From Melanocharis versteri (lineage: Eukaryota; Chordata; Aves; Passeriformes; Melanocharitidae), in the NCBI GenBank assembly GCA_013397845.1, contig VZTG01006785.1:124001-188000 (forward strand): a stretch of DNA of 64,000 nt, given 5' to 3'. Shown here in pieces: positions 50,101-64,000 of the stretch (positions within the stretch are counted from its first letter, which is position 1; each line of letters begins with the position of its first letter). A model generated the notes under the pieces. That model had not been told where the DNA came from. It saw only the letters and a list, made by a program, of their open reading frames with translations, and searched no databases. The translations under genes and the position numbers were made by a program.

Positions 50101-52285
50101 ACACAAATACATGTTTAAATGCACCAGATTTTGGCAAGTATTATCCAAAGAAGTCAAGTGAACGTGAGTCAACACGACAGGAAGAGTGAACACAGAACAG
50201 CTTTAAATGTGGCAAAAAGCAGGCTGAGGTTCTGCTGGGGAGACCTGGCCAAAGCAGCAGATTCCAGGGACCTGGTGGGGCAATCATAGCATCACTGCTT
50301 GAAATAACACAGCCCAACAGATAAAGCTTTCCTGACATACGAGCTTTCCCCAACTGGCCATCAAAGGTTTGTACACTGCCAGGCTCCTGCTGTCTCACAT
50401 GAAAAACTGGACTCCCCACCAGAAGAAAATTGCTGGAAGCTTTGCTTGTCAGGTAGCCAAAGGATGGAGGAGGAAAGGATAAAACAGTTTGAGTGGCTTC
50501 CCACACTGGGGGCTAGGACAGCCCAAATCTGATGTCAGAAGGGTGCATCATTGCAGATATGTCTTACAGAGAAGCTCCAGAGTCCTCATCTTCCTTGATA
50601 AGTTATATCTATTTGTCCTGGACTTCAGCTTCAAGCCCAGGTGAATCATTTTACATGTAATGTAGACCAAGCAAGTCATTCTCCAAAAAGCAATGTTAAA
50701 CAAAAGTTAAATTTGCTCAGTCAGGACAGGAATCTTCCTCATTATTCACTAAGGCATAAATAATGACCTGCCAGAATTTATGGACTATATGGCACTGAAT
50801 CCTCAGAAACACCCACAGACAGAAATACTCACCCTCTCAAGGAGTGTGAGGCAAGACATTCTGCTCTGTACAACAATCTTAAGACATATTTTGCAACATA
50901 GTATTAGTAACAGGTTGACAAAGCTTTCTTGGTTTACATTCCAGTCATCCTTATTTTTATACCGATACTGGCTTTTATTTAAGAATTTTTGCTACTCCTC
51001 TAAAACTGCCAATAAAGAAATCTTTCTTTCAATAGAGCCTAAATTGTGTCTTCAAATTGTCATACTCAGCAGTTACTGAGAAGTGAAAGAAATTAAATTT
51101 TGGTCTTGGATTGAGGCAAAATCATGAATACACAACAGTCTGCATACAAGGTGTTCTTCACAAAATGCACAAAAATTAATACACCCGAAGTATGAGCAGC
51201 TGAAATCTGGGATGAGTTCCAGAAGCAAAGATCTGAATTTGATCTCTTTCTTTCAGTCCAAACTGTGACTGTTAATGGAGCCAATTCTAGAACTAAAATG
51301 GTGGGAAGAGGGGTGAACAGATTCTCAAGGGCACACAGACTACACATCATGTTTTACAAAACAAATCAGCTTTAAACTGTATAGAAAGTAAGTTACAGAC
51401 ATAATGAACATGTGACTTGACACAAAACATCACAAATTCTGGAAAAAAATGCCTAGGCCCACATTTGAGTTCTATGTGATTAATGGACAGCTCACAAATC
51501 AGGCTTTGAAAAACAGGTTATGCAAAATAAATATTTACTTACTTCTAGAGACTAGGCATGCCTATTCTACATGACTGCCACAGCAATGAGGCAAATATGT
51601 TAATTCATGTTAAAAACAAGCCATTTTAAATTATTTTCTTATTATTTCCATAAGTTATTTCAGGTAAAACTCCCATATGTTGGGAGTCAAAAGTTTTACA
51701 TGGAAAAAAGTAATGCTGAGGCATCAGTATAATAGAGAAGAGCTTCTGAAAGTGCAAGGTCATGTGGCTGGGATGTTGAGGAACTGAGGCCAAAAAGCTT
51801 ACTGAAGTTTTCTCTGAACTCCTCTCCAGTGAAAGCAAAAATCCAAACCATCACACTGTTCTCCAGTAACTCAGTTAAATTGATGCATTCAGGCTCCTGT
51901 GTGCAATTCAGTTTAAATTACATCCTAAAATGAGGACTTGGCATTCAGACTATGCATGCTAAGAAAGCCACTCCTCAAGAACTCAAGAAAAGAAGTCAAC
52001 ATTCAATTATGCCTATTCTAAGGAAACCTACCTTTTTAAATCTCATGTGTGGAATAATTTTCTAACAATAATAGTCCCTTTGAGACCACAGCTACGTCTC
52101 CTGGGTCAGACTGATCTGTTCTGTTCTCTCCATTTGAAAACTAAGCAAAAGAACTTTAAAGGCTTTGAATAAGTTTTAGTAAGAATGTTTATTTTTGTTC
52201 TAGAACCAAAAGAGCTACGTATACACTAAAAGAACAGCCTGTTTGAAAAATCTACCCAGGGAAGCCATCCACCAGATTCTACTTT

Positions 52286-52319
52286 CTTCTAATATGTAAT
52301 TAACTTCTAATATGTAATT
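52286..52319. repeat. 18-bp tandem duplication
   Basis: The word cttctaatatgtaatt begins at 52286 and again at 52304. This is a two-copy tandem array inside otherwise unique intron sequence. Confidence 0.8.
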
Positions 52320-55300
52320 CTACCATTTTACCAATATTTCAACAGATCAAGTAGCTGGGAAGAAAACATTTCTGACAGGGAAAAATGGATGACCAGAGCA
52401 GAAGAAGACAGGAAAGCTAGATTAGCAAGAAGAGGAAAGAGTGAACCAAAGCAACAACAAGGAGGAGCTTTCCCTATTTTTTCCTACCTCAAACTGATAC
52501 TTTTAATTTCAAATTTCTTTTCTGCTTCTGAAGTTATGAATTCCTCAGTCCTCCTTCCTTGCTCCTTTCCATCTTCCTACTTTTGCCCAAGTCCATCTCT
52601 CCCATTCCTGCAAGCTCTCCTAAGCATTCCCAACAAAATCAATGACAAATCCACCATTAAACAGAATCTTACTTAAACCCTAGGATATTTTTCAGAGTTC
52701 ATAACCATACACTGCAGTAGCATTCTACCTTTCAAATTATGTAAGATAAAGTATCCACTTAACTCCCAAGAGCAATACAAGACATTAGTCATTAACTATA
52801 AATACTTTCATGGTATATGGTTTTCTTTTTCTCTGTATTTCAGCCTGCACAGCTGAACAAATGGCTTGCTTAGTTTTTGAGGTTTTTTCCTTACCCCTGT
52901 CTCAAGGCTGAACATTTTCCATGGATGACAGTGCAATTTGCTGTCCTAATTTATGTCACAGAGCAAAAAATTAATTGACTTATTCGGTCTTTTTCCCCTG
53001 GCTCTGCCTTGAGGCTACAGTATTGCTCTTTTTGTTCTTTATATCTAAAAGCAAACTCCAATTCCTTTCTTCATGTTTTGTTCATTCAGGAAAAGTTGGA
53101 TTTTGAGGGTTTGGGCCTTTTAATATATTCTAATACCATTAAATCTCCCTTGATACTGGGGCCGTGTAGATTTGAAAAAATAAATGCTATAAAGAAATAC
53201 ATGAGGAGCTCCCACTTGAGAGAAAGACTAAGCTTACAATACAGTTCAGAAATTCAATTATGAATCTCATTTTTTCAGGGTGTAAGTACAGCTGGACAAA
53301 TTCCCTTCATATGTATTCATTGCCCCCAGATGCAACTTTCTTGGTAAAATTTCACTAAAGATGACTGCTTGGTGTCTTACAAAAGGGCCTTTTCTTACAG
53401 AACAACGGACAGAGACAGGAGCAAGAACACAAAGATCATCACAATGCGGGACAATCTTCAAGAGATTAAGACATCCTCAAAAGACACAGAGGCAGCAGTT
53501 TATCTATCATAGCACAGGACACTGTTCAGCATGTTTGATATTCCTGCTCAAGAATCAGAACATCCAGAACAGCTGTATGTATATAAAAAGGTTAAAAAAT
53601 ATGTTCAGCTGACAGCAGCACACTCTCATGATTACTCCGAAAGCTTGACACTGCACAATAAATTCAACTTCCACAGGCAGGTACTGATACCACATTTTGT
53701 TTTTCTACAGCATGTACCATAAAGAAGCATTGAGCTTATGACTGGGGTTCCTTGGCTTTACAATGTATAAAAATAATAGACAGATAGGATTTATGATTTA
53801 GCTCCTCTGCCACAAACTCATTCTTGGGAAGAAAGTAAGCCATATGATCACTTAGGCATCACTTGCCTTATAACTGGAGTTTGGGTAATAGTCCTTCCTT
53901 TCCTAGAATGATTTAGGTAAGACACATAATAAATGTAAAACATTGAATTTCAAAATCTTTCTGTCAATAGTTCTTCAGTATTCTGATGGTAAAGCTGAAA
54001 GATTTCATACCAAAGTGCAACATTTATAGTCCAACTTCAATGAACTCCAATTAATTCCACTACATGTGTTTTGTATCAGCTCTGACAAGGTTCTGGGTGC
54101 ACACAATTTATTTATTTCTTAAAAAGCACAACATAAAAGGTCCGGGTGTATTTAAGTGTATTGTCATATAGCACAGCATGGAAAAATTTTGTCCAGAAGC
54201 ACTACTCCAAGTTTTCCTTTCTTCTTACTACTACTCCATCAGCTCTCTGCTACAACAACTTGAAGGACATTTCTTACTTTTGGTCACAAAGGGCTCTTCA
54301 AAGAGTGGTTTCCCAACCCACGCCTACTCATTGATCCCCAGCTGAAAAAATTTGGCCATTGCATGTTCCTGGACAAAATATTTTTTTTTTTTGTCAGTAG
54401 GTCTCATGCTATTAAAGACATGGATATGATTTGAACATGTAATTACAGACACTAGCAAACGGGATTTGAAGACAATGTCACAAAGGACCCTCTTGCATTT
54501 CTCTCTATACTGCCCTTGAGTCCAGTGTTTCCAGCTGGCATTTGTCAAACCTGGACACCTGCAAATACCTTTATCTGCACCTGTAGCACAGCTGTGGATG
54601 CTTAACTAGTCTTCTGGTACATTTTGTACACAGGCATGCATAAAAGGGAAAGTTTATAGCTGTAGCACAGACAGACACCTCAGGAGACTCAATTCTGTGC
54701 CTCAGGAAAAGACATGGTGAGCCATGACCTGCTCTTCCTCCTGGGCCTAAAATCTCCTGTTTCCTCTCTCATCTTCATGTTCCCAGGAACACCCAGATGG
54801 AGTAAAACCTGAACTTACAAATTAGTTTCTTTAGCTCGTAGTGCACTGCTTGACTTCCGCAAAGCAACAACCCTTTGAAATGCAACACCAGGTAAAAGAC
54901 TTGAGCTGTGCCTAACCCTACGCCGGCTCAGTGGCACTGTGGAACGGCACTGCCATGTCCAGAGCTCTTCTGGGGCAGGAACTGAAGGGTTTCACTCAAG
55001 GCAAAAGAGCTCTCCCTCCTACTCAGTTCATGTTTTGAAGTTGTACCTGGTCATTTACAATTTTATGGCTATTAATATATTCTCTTGGGATTTGGGGAGG
55101 TTTCCAAGCAGACGCAGAGGTATCTGCAAGAAGATGCTGAGGAGCAGCGTAATTCTGGGGAACACTGTCGGCTACTTAACCATTACACATTGCAAAGTAC
55201 CTGATCTAAACCAGATCCTTCAGTTCTATTGTAAATAGGGAGAAAATACCATAGACAATTATTCACTCTATCATAAGAAAGGTAGAGATAAACACAACTT

Positions 55301-58300
55301 TTAGACATGTAAATCAGACTGGATGAATTTGACCCTATATATCCATTTCAGCTTCAAGTTTTACCATGAAACAAGCATCACTGTATAATTACAAGGAAAA
55401 GAACAAAAATCTTTCATCTCGGAGCAATCACCTCCTGTTAATATCTCTTTTAGATTTCTCTCTCAGATTTCTCTTAATTAGTTTCCTCATTTCTAGCAAC
55501 TGCTTTCATGATTTCAGTACTCATATGACACAAAGGCAATGGAAATTATGTTTCAAGTACTCCCCTGTCCTTATTTTCCTCTTCCTGCACTGCACAAAGT
55601 GTCTATAGCCACTTTAAAAAAAAATTATAACATATGTAATTTATTTCAAGTTATCTCATTCATCAGTAGTACTACAGGACCACAGCCAGACCTCCATGCT
55701 TTTCTTGCTTATGAGTAGAACATTTAAATTAGTGACTATCTTTAAAATTAAGTCACCATCTCCATACGAAGCAGGTGACAAAAAATGCTGAAGTAATTGA
55801 TCCTTAAAATTCAAAGTAACTCTTTTTCATTTACTTTCTGATTTGTACAAAGTTCACGAGTTCTGGCAGCAGTACTTTTTTTCCTCTGAAGTACACTAAT
55901 TTTGTTAAAAAGTGACATAAATTATATTAAAATTTGGCATAAAGTGGTTGAAGGAGCTTCACACAATACAATATTACCAGCTACTGGAGATGAAAGAAAT
56001 GTAACATTATAAAGTCCCATCTAAACTATATAAGAAAAGCTTAGGAAAAGACACAAGAAAAGGTTTTGCTTGAAGTCCTTGAAATAATTCGTGGAAGCAC
56101 GTTAGCTGTACATTTTGCAGAGGCTTCTTGCTTACTCTTGACAAGGCATGTAAAAGATGATGGAAACAGATACACAAGCAAGTGAGGGATGGGTTGCAGG
56201 ATGACCCTGCAACTACCCTCTGCATGGTATATGTACTCCACAGACGAGTTTACACCATTACACAGGGGCCAACAGCACAAAACAGAACAGCTTTATTTAC
56301 CTCTGAATGAGGAAGGATTTTCCTTAGAAAAGATCCAAAGAAGGCAAAGACTGCCACATAAAGCACTCAATCTTTCACAGCTATTTGAAAAAAAAAACCC
56401 CACATTTCTCCCACTATGTTCATATAAATTCTCAATTTTATCTAATATTTTGTATATGTAATAGAGGTATGTACACACAGAATTACTCTACAATACTTGT
56501 AATTATATTACACTGATGACTCATAAGAATGTGATGATATACAACAGAATACTTCCATTTTTCAGTTTTCAATTTAAAACATCCAGAAAATGGCCCACAA
56601 AAGTGAGCCTTAACACAACACTTGGTGTTTCAATGAAACATTCAGATATTCTGGAAAAGTAGAATTAAGGTTGCCTGAGGAACACTAAAATGCTCTCATC
56701 TTAGCAATACATTACGATGCTGTCTACAGTGAGACAAACAAGTATCAATCTTTCCAGGAGAGTTTGCTCTGTTCAGCACAGAGCAGAGACAATGGTTAAT
56801 GGTCCCTGCTTGCATTCCCTGCATTGCTGAACGCATACCCCAAGTGCTTTTCACACGGAGCAACATCCAAACCGAGCTCTGAAGATGCATTCTTTCTTTT
56901 ATGAGCTTCCCAATGAAGCATTCGGTTCCACAATATTTACATGTTTGCAAAATATTAGACTTCATTATTTCTTCTTCTGCATGTCATTGTAAGTTGGGCA
57001 AATATTAGTGCCTCCTGTACTGAAGCTAGAACTTGGGCACTTTAAGATCAAAAGCATCATTAATTTTGCTCCCAACCTGTCATACCTGGGGCCTGATGTA
57101 TCTGAGCACCAAGGATGTCATGGGGTGTGTTCAAAAGACAGCTCCCTAATACTACAACTGCTGCTGTGAGCACTCAACACTTCTGCAAATCAGACCCCAT
57201 GGTCTCAAGTCAGGCACTGGGACAACAAAAAGCACAGGAGTGATTATCCTGGAAACTGAATCAGATAATGGTCCTTCACAGAAGAAGCAAATTCAGGAAT
57301 GTTCTTTGCTGCCTAAACATTCCTAACCTCCCCTCGCCCTGTTCCGCCCAGGATGCTGGCTTTCCAAACATGAAGGTTTCTCTCTCTGTCTCGTTGGGAC
57401 ACAGCATGGAAGTTTCAAAACAGCAAGCCTCCCGTGTCCTGGGAAAGTGCCAATGGATGCCTACAGCCCTGGACTGAACTGCAGAAAGCCTGACTCAGCC
57501 ACATCCACCTCATGGCGAACACTGGACAGGTTCAGCTGACAGCAAGACATGGAACCAGAGAGCCCACACTGCAAATTTGCAGAGGCAACCAGAGCTAAAC
57601 AAACTCCTGGGGATGAACGTGTCTGAACCCTCCTCGCCAGCAGTGCTCTGCTTTACTCACAGGCCCAGCCTCTGAGAAACACAGCACTATTTACTGAACA
57701 CAGACACACACTTGCATGCTTTTTTGCCTCCCCCCAAAACAAGTCTCCTTCCATGAGCACACAAACCTGCAAGTAAGGTGGGCTAAAGATGTAACTAGAC
57801 TTGACTAGAGGTTGGCTCAAAACGACAGCAGTATATAGTCTGAAGTCCAATGAAGTCAACAGAAAAAATCCCAAACACGCAGACCTCAGTACAGCTCCTT
57901 CCTCACCAAACGTCACCCCGTTCCATGCACAGAGCAGGGGCATGGAAGACAGACCACTGTCTCTATCCCATGTCTCAGCAGGCATAGAGACATGTGCCGA
58001 AGTGTGTTTTCTGTCTGTGTCAGTATCACAACAGCTCAACGGGAAAGGTCCGACCTTCACTCAGTGAGTTTTGTGTCTTTCTTGTGGACTGTATGAAAGG
58101 AAATATTCTGATAAGTATAGAACGTAAATGAAAGGATACTGCTTTGATTAGATGGTATTTTAATTCATTGATAAAATATTTAAATGAATTATCAGAAAAG
58201 ACTATTTATCTGCTTTTCTTTCTGGAATATAAGAAAAATAATTTCTCTTGCTCATTTGAAGAACTGCAATTTAAGGCCCCTTATTAAAGAGATTCCTTTC

Positions 58301-61300
58301 TCTAAAAAAGTCACTAGTTCTCTAGATAATATTCCTTTTCCACAGTTGGTAATTAATCTCTTGTTATGCACTGAACCTAATTTTGTAAAGGTAGTGCCAC
58401 TGACACCTAAAGAAATGAATGATAAAGGAAATATTAGACCCCCTAATCCTATAATTCTGATGTAATGACAATTAATGAAATAGTATTTTCCACTGGAATC
58501 TCTTTTTAAGCACTAGATAAAGGGGATGCTGTGCTTTTAAGATTAACTCACATTACCAAATTGTGTCTTTTATAGCTATCAGAAATGTAATTAAAAGAAT
58601 AATCTTTCTACAAAATAAACACAGAGATAGTTTTTAATTATATCTTTTTTCTTTACAGTTTGAAAATTGACAGCAATTGCTACAGAAACTCATAATCGGT
58701 CTGGTAATTTTTGCCCTGCACTCATGTAGAGAAGTCCATCTTGAATATCAGTCCCACTTGTCAATAGAGGAGAATCTGAAATAAATTAACATTTAGTTTT
58801 ACAGGACAGATACTAATTGGGATGTTATTTTGTCACTGTGTAAATTTTCAGTGACCTTTCCAAAAAAGAAAGAACAAGTCAATAGAAACTGTTTCTTCTT
58901 GATTTCTCCACCCCCGTTTCAATTTTTTTTTTTTTTAACTGCCATCTGGAGTTTCTTAATCTCTTTCTAGAAGCATATAGTTTATTTTTTGCAATGTTTT
59001 TTTAAGGTAGAAAGAATATGCAAGGCAGTTTTGTTCTTTTTTTTATATTTTGCATTTTACTTCAATGGAGGCTTTCTAAGTTTTTTATCGCAACTACAAT
59101 GTTCCATATCTACAGCAAATAACATCAAGTTTTCCAGCACAAAGCAGCCTTAGATCGCACTTTCCTCCTCACTCTCTCCCTTGCTCAGGAAATGGAAAAA
59201 AGAAAAAACAACAAAACAAAAACACAGAGGGGTCACCTTTCAACAGCTGATGCACATTTGTACATATTGTAAAGAAATATCTGAACACATAATCAGTCTA
59301 TCTACATATACCCACTGAAACTTACTGAATAACAGCATTTCTAAATATAAGTTCTATCAGCATAGCTGTGGATAAAGACTGAATCAGCTCAAATCCTATT
59401 ACTCACTCTGTACTCTACCAACACGGGCTCCGAACCCTTCCCTCTGCTGGGCAAGGGATCTTGCTAATATTAAAGGCAATGGAAACCCACAGCTGTTTTA
59501 AATGGCATGATCAGCTCTAAAAACCCTCTGCCTCTCTCCTGAAAGCAAAATTGAATGCACATGCACGCAGCATGGGAAGCAAACAGGAGGAATTAAAAGT
59601 CTGAGCGCAGTTCCAGAGCTATGACCTCGCCAGGATTACAGACATGACAGGACAGCTCACTTCACTGCAGTGATAGATGGGTACAGGCTCTGCTGGGAGC
59701 AATTTGAAACATGACTGAACAAAGCCCAGGGCAAACTCTTCTGTCTGGACTTGTGCTGAGCAGGGGGTTGGACCACAGAGCTCAGGAGGTCCCCTCAGAC
59801 ACACATGGTTCGGTGAGGATGGCTTTGTGTGTGTGCTCATAATTCTTTATAGGAAAATCATGCTCAGTCTTTGCTAAGGAGGAATTTTCAGCCAGGAGAG
59901 AGCACAAAATACTAACCTCAACAGAACACTCCATACATAGAAATTACACACGATTCCAGTGGGCTTCAAAATAAAAGGAGCCTGCAAGACTGTATCATAA
60001 CATTGCCAAAAAAAAAAAAGTAGGCAAAACATGGCAGTGTGATTTTATTTCTCAAAACGTTTTAAACTAACACAGCCTGAGGTTATTTACATGCAAACCC
60101 TCTGTCAATTCTTTCTGCAGTGAATGGTTAAACATGTCATTTTGGTTTTTTAAATGGCAACATCCTTTAAGCTGCACCTTTGGCTTACCTTCCTCACGAA
60201 ACCACAATCAGAAGAACTTCTATAAATGTCACTTGTTATTTATGAAGCACTTCATCATTTCAAGGAAAAGTGGACAAACAAGTTAATATTTAACACAGCT
60301 CTTGGGATTGTGGCACCAGTTCACAGATGAGAAAGAGAAGGGCTGCAAAATCTCCTTTAAGAGAAACTGTCCGATTTTGGGTGCCCGTTCCTGGGCTTCT
60401 GGGGATTGTGAGACCTAACAAGTTCCAGCCATACAGGTTATGCAAACTGCCTAATAATTTATTACACATTCAAAGAACTCTTAGTCTTAGAGTTAGAACC
60501 CACTACTCAGTAGGGCTCTTTTCTTTAAATGAAAACAAAACTCCACACAGGGACTCACACACTCCTTTATCGCAGAATATTGCAGTGGGATCCATACAGT
60601 CTACAAGATTTTAGGGGTTCCCACACAAGTTACTAAGGATACCCTATGTCTAATTACACAAGACACTGAATTTTGCAAAGGATCAGCTAACATGGCAAAC
60701 TGCTGAGCTTCACATCCTATAAAATCTATGCAGTTCCTGGAAACAATGTTAAACAGTATTTTTTGCCTTCTTTCCTTAGATCTTTAGAAATAATTATTTA
60801 GATTTTACTTTAATATTTTGGAAAGCGGAAACCTGTGCCAAGAATACAATACTTCCTACCATAATCCTGACATAAATCACTCAAATCAAGTAGATCTTGA
60901 AGAAAACAAACAAAAATTTAATTGAAATTAAATATACGAAATAATAGGAATTGTCAAATCAACACACAAATCAACACGTACAACCATCTAGACCAAAGGG
61001 GATTACATGCTGCAACTCCCCCATTACTAGTAAGGTATTGGAAAATTGATAACACAAAGCAGAAAACTCCCCTGGAAGGCAACCTCACCATCTGGCTTAT
61101 CTCAAACCCAAAGGGAATTAAACAATAAAAGATAATAATTTTCCAGCAGTGATGCAGCAGTGCAGAGTGGGGGACAAGAACCAGGAACAGCTGAGAGACT
61201 AATGTTTATGAAGCATTTTTGTAACACAGTTCTTTATGTCTTCTTGCAAACATCAAGCCTTAGGGAAGTGCTACAATTAACCTTGTCTTAGAAATGACGA

Positions 61301-63988
61301 AATTTGAAGTATGCTAGTCATTTACTCAAAGAAACCAAGTGACCAATGAACTAAGTGAACAACACAGTTCAGAATTATTCATTTCTAGACTTGATGTCAG
61401 AATCATAAAAATACATGTCAACAGAAGTTTCTGTGCTCTGCCCCAACTTTGTGAAGCTTTTGAACTTCCAAATGTATTAAATTCCACATGGTGAAGCTAC
61501 ATTAACAGAATTGTAATTATACAGTTTTAAATTACGTCATCTAATCAATAACCTACTAATACTGTTTTTGAGGAATTTGTTATGACAAACTGAAAACAAG
61601 CAAGAATCCAGGATTTTCATCTAAAATTCTTAAACAGTCCATTTTATCAGAAGAGACCATAAACTTCCTTACTAGTCTCAAAATTATACATCTTTCAAAA
61701 AGCTACACTTAATAAAATATATGATTGCAAGTGTGCAGTATACTGTCTGTGTGGGACAATAAGCATCATCAGGTTTTGCCTTATCAGCAAACTGCTAGGC
61801 ATTCCCAGCTAGAAAGAAAGATACGGACTATTTGGCTACCACATTTCTCCTCTGTAGATTTTCCCCTTGTTTTTCTCAGATACAAATACTACTGGCCATG
61901 AGGCAGAACAATGAGATGGAGCACTCCTCAGCTGGAGCACAGGACTTGATAACCTTCCTTTCATCATCTCTTTTTCATTAACATACTTCTAAAATATGCA
62001 CACCTCTAAGAATGCAAACCACAAAATCCGAAAGCATTCTTATAGTTGCACAGGCATGACTTAGAATTAAATTATTATAAACACAACAGAATGATCACAA
62101 TTTCATTTTACTTGTCAGTGTCTAAGATGCATTGCGCACGAGTTGCACGTAATTATAAGAGGTTTTTAGCTTCTGAGCTCTGTTTTCATCATGACTGCCT
62201 GCTTTCCTGAACAATTTAAAATGTCATCAGCCTTTAGAATACAACCAGATTAATCAAAGTGTCCTTGAATAATTACCACATGAAGTTTGCATATATGTGA
62301 GCATAAGCTTTCTTTCTACAAAATATATGTAATCTCCCCAAGTCAGGTAAGATGGGATAGGCTCTAAGGCATAGCGATCCTTAGATGGATATAAATCCTT
62401 CCTACTTTTGGTTGTCACAATACAAACATAAGCTCTTCTGCAAAACTCTAAGAAAGAATCACCACTAGCAGCAGATTTCGGTACGTATTCATTTTGTGTT
62501 CTCGAAAATCAAATTAAATAAATAGAGCTTGACTGTGCAGAAATGCATTCAGCTATTAAAACTAGTACGTGTTTTTCATAGGTTAAAAAAAAAAAAAAGC
62601 TATAGGAAAGTATAAATCCTCATTTTGGATTCAAAATAAATCCTCTACATATCTATGCAACCTAGAATAAGTTAATAAGCTTATGGATTAATGTAAAGAA
62701 GCTCTAACTCTGATACAGGCTTGCAGTTTACGTGCAGTCAATTGGCCAGAACTGGAACATGCAGGAAGGGCAGAACAAAAGATCCCCAAGCACAAGAGCA
62801 CAAGATAGAAAGCAGAAGGAGAGGTAAAAAGGGGAAAAAACACCACCCCACGTTTGCACAGACTGGACTGCATAACAAGCTCAGCTGGTGTGAATTAGTA
62901 TAAAAGCTCCTCCAACATCAGTGAAGCTGTGCCAATTCAGACCAGATGAGATCTAAGCTGTCACTAACCAAATGGCGTAAAAAAAAAAAAAATCAGCCCA
63001 GTTCTTATTCTTATTTATTTCAGAATATACCATTGGCTTCACTGCGACTGTTCCTAGTTTCCTGCAGCATAAGTAGGAGAAGAATCAGAAATATTGTATT
63101 TCCACAGTTCTGCATATAAACATTTACTGACTGCACAACCAGTTAAGTTATCAAACACCATCCTGTAACAACACTTCAGATCAAATGAAATTCACCTTAT
63201 TTCAGATTCACAAAAGACACCAGAAAGTCAGGCCAGACAAAGAGCTGTAATTTTTATTAGAAGCCCTATGAATGACTTTGGAAAATTTCCCCCTTAAAGA
63301 AATAAAAAAAAATCAAAGGTTGTAAACACACAGTGCAAACCAAGAAGAGTAAAACCAGGCCAGTACCAATGCCTTCCCCAACATGAGGAAATGAAAGAAA
63401 GTTTGGACCAGCACCTGCACTTTGTCCCTCTGCAACCTCTCAGCATAGTCCAGCCATGATGCAGTTCTGCACAGCTGACATTAACCTAATCACAGCACAG
63501 AAAGGAAGCTGAACTCAGTAAAATCACAGGTCCCATTGTTCATGCCTTGTTTTAGCTTTAGTCGAAATTTACAGTACATTCAGACAATCCTTTCAGATGA
63601 ACAAAACTGCCCTTTCCTCTTCCTGTCTTGCTGACAGAGACTGCAAGGTTGTCTCTGTGTTGCACAAAGGCTAAAGGTACCCAGGCCACCTCCTGAACAA
63701 GCTAATTCAGCTTCCTAGTCAAATCAACAGGAAGCTCCAGAAAGAACAATTTATCCCACTTCTTTCTTGCTGAAGTAAACTAGCCAGCTCTGCTGCAGCT
63801 CGTCTGTGGCCAACATGTCCTGAGGATTTACTCATCTGCCAAGACTGCAGAACACACCTGCCTCTTCAGTGACCCAAAACCTGGTGTGCTATTCCCCAGT
63901 CTTCTGCTCCTGCCACTAATCTCAAGATAAACCAATCACTACATCAGCTTTACCGAACCAGCTTAAACTGGCAAACCTGCCAGCTATT

Positions 63989-64000
63989 ATCACAGAATCA
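63989..64000 (-). repeat. Probable CR1 3' tail at window edge
   Basis: The last bases, atcacagaatca, are the reverse complement of the CR1 terminal octamers (tgattctgtgat). A minus-oriented CR1 copy probably begins here and runs off the window. Confidence 0.5.

Larger units (their letters stand above)
47093..64000 (-). other. FARS2: FARS2 upstream intron (incomplete)
   Basis: The intron preceding the motif 3 exon runs off the right edge, giving at least 16.9 kb. I looked for reverse complements of the expected preceding exon (the GCGVMEQQLVNS region) and found none. By eye the stretch has almost no young transposons, only short duplications, homopolymers and a likely CR1 tail at the very end. 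The open frames here (for example 58184-58465 plus, 60327-60614 plus and 57653-58060 minus) have no recognisable domain or splice context. Confidence 0.8.

Noticed and set aside
58184..58465. 93-codon plus-strand frame thought to be a retroviral remnant
   Set aside because: No reverse transcriptase, integrase or gag motif could be identified, and nearby frames are closed by many stops.

Overview
The window is vertebrate, almost certainly avian, nuclear DNA. It is AT-rich and mostly non-coding. It holds CR1 LINE 3' ends of several ages with the typical (ATTCTRTG)-like tails, and at least four LTRs of the kind common in bird genomes. Coding sequence amounts to two short exons with good splice sites.

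Both exons are on the minus strand and belong to FARS2, the mitochondrial phenylalanyl-tRNA synthetase. The exon at 46932-47092 carries class II motif 3. The exon at 28248-28399 starts the C-terminal anticodon-binding (FDX-ACB) domain. They join in frame across an 18.5 kb intron. By eye I could not find the terminal FARS2 exon in the 28 kb to the left, or the preceding exon in the 17 kb to the right. The window therefore lies inside FARS2: last intron (1-28247), exon, intron (28400-46931), exon, upstream intron (47093-64000).

In the last intron there is a cluster of 21 CpGs at about 2111-2451, old CR1 pieces near 5.2 and 6.9 kb, and two LTRs of one family in opposite orientation (about 9526-9975 plus, 12369-13452 minus). 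It also has an ancient amniote-type repeat near 15.4 kb and a CR1 (20775-22247) split by a 727 bp LTR with a near-perfect 5-bp target-site duplication. The middle intron has an ERVL-type LTR 5' part with a TATA box (30159-about 30600), three CR1 3' ends (33.9, 36.8 and 40.6 kb), ancient repeat fragments, simple repeats, and a perfect 19-bp hairpin close to the 5' splice site. The upstream intron is almost repeat-free by eye and ends in what looks like the tail of another CR1.

I found no tRNA, rRNA, CRISPR array or operon-like structure, and no convincing second protein-coding gene. Nothing here looks like an undescribed biological system. The points worth checking are the intronic CpG cluster, the inverted LTR pair, the nested LTR, the hairpin and a few possible conserved non-coding stretches.
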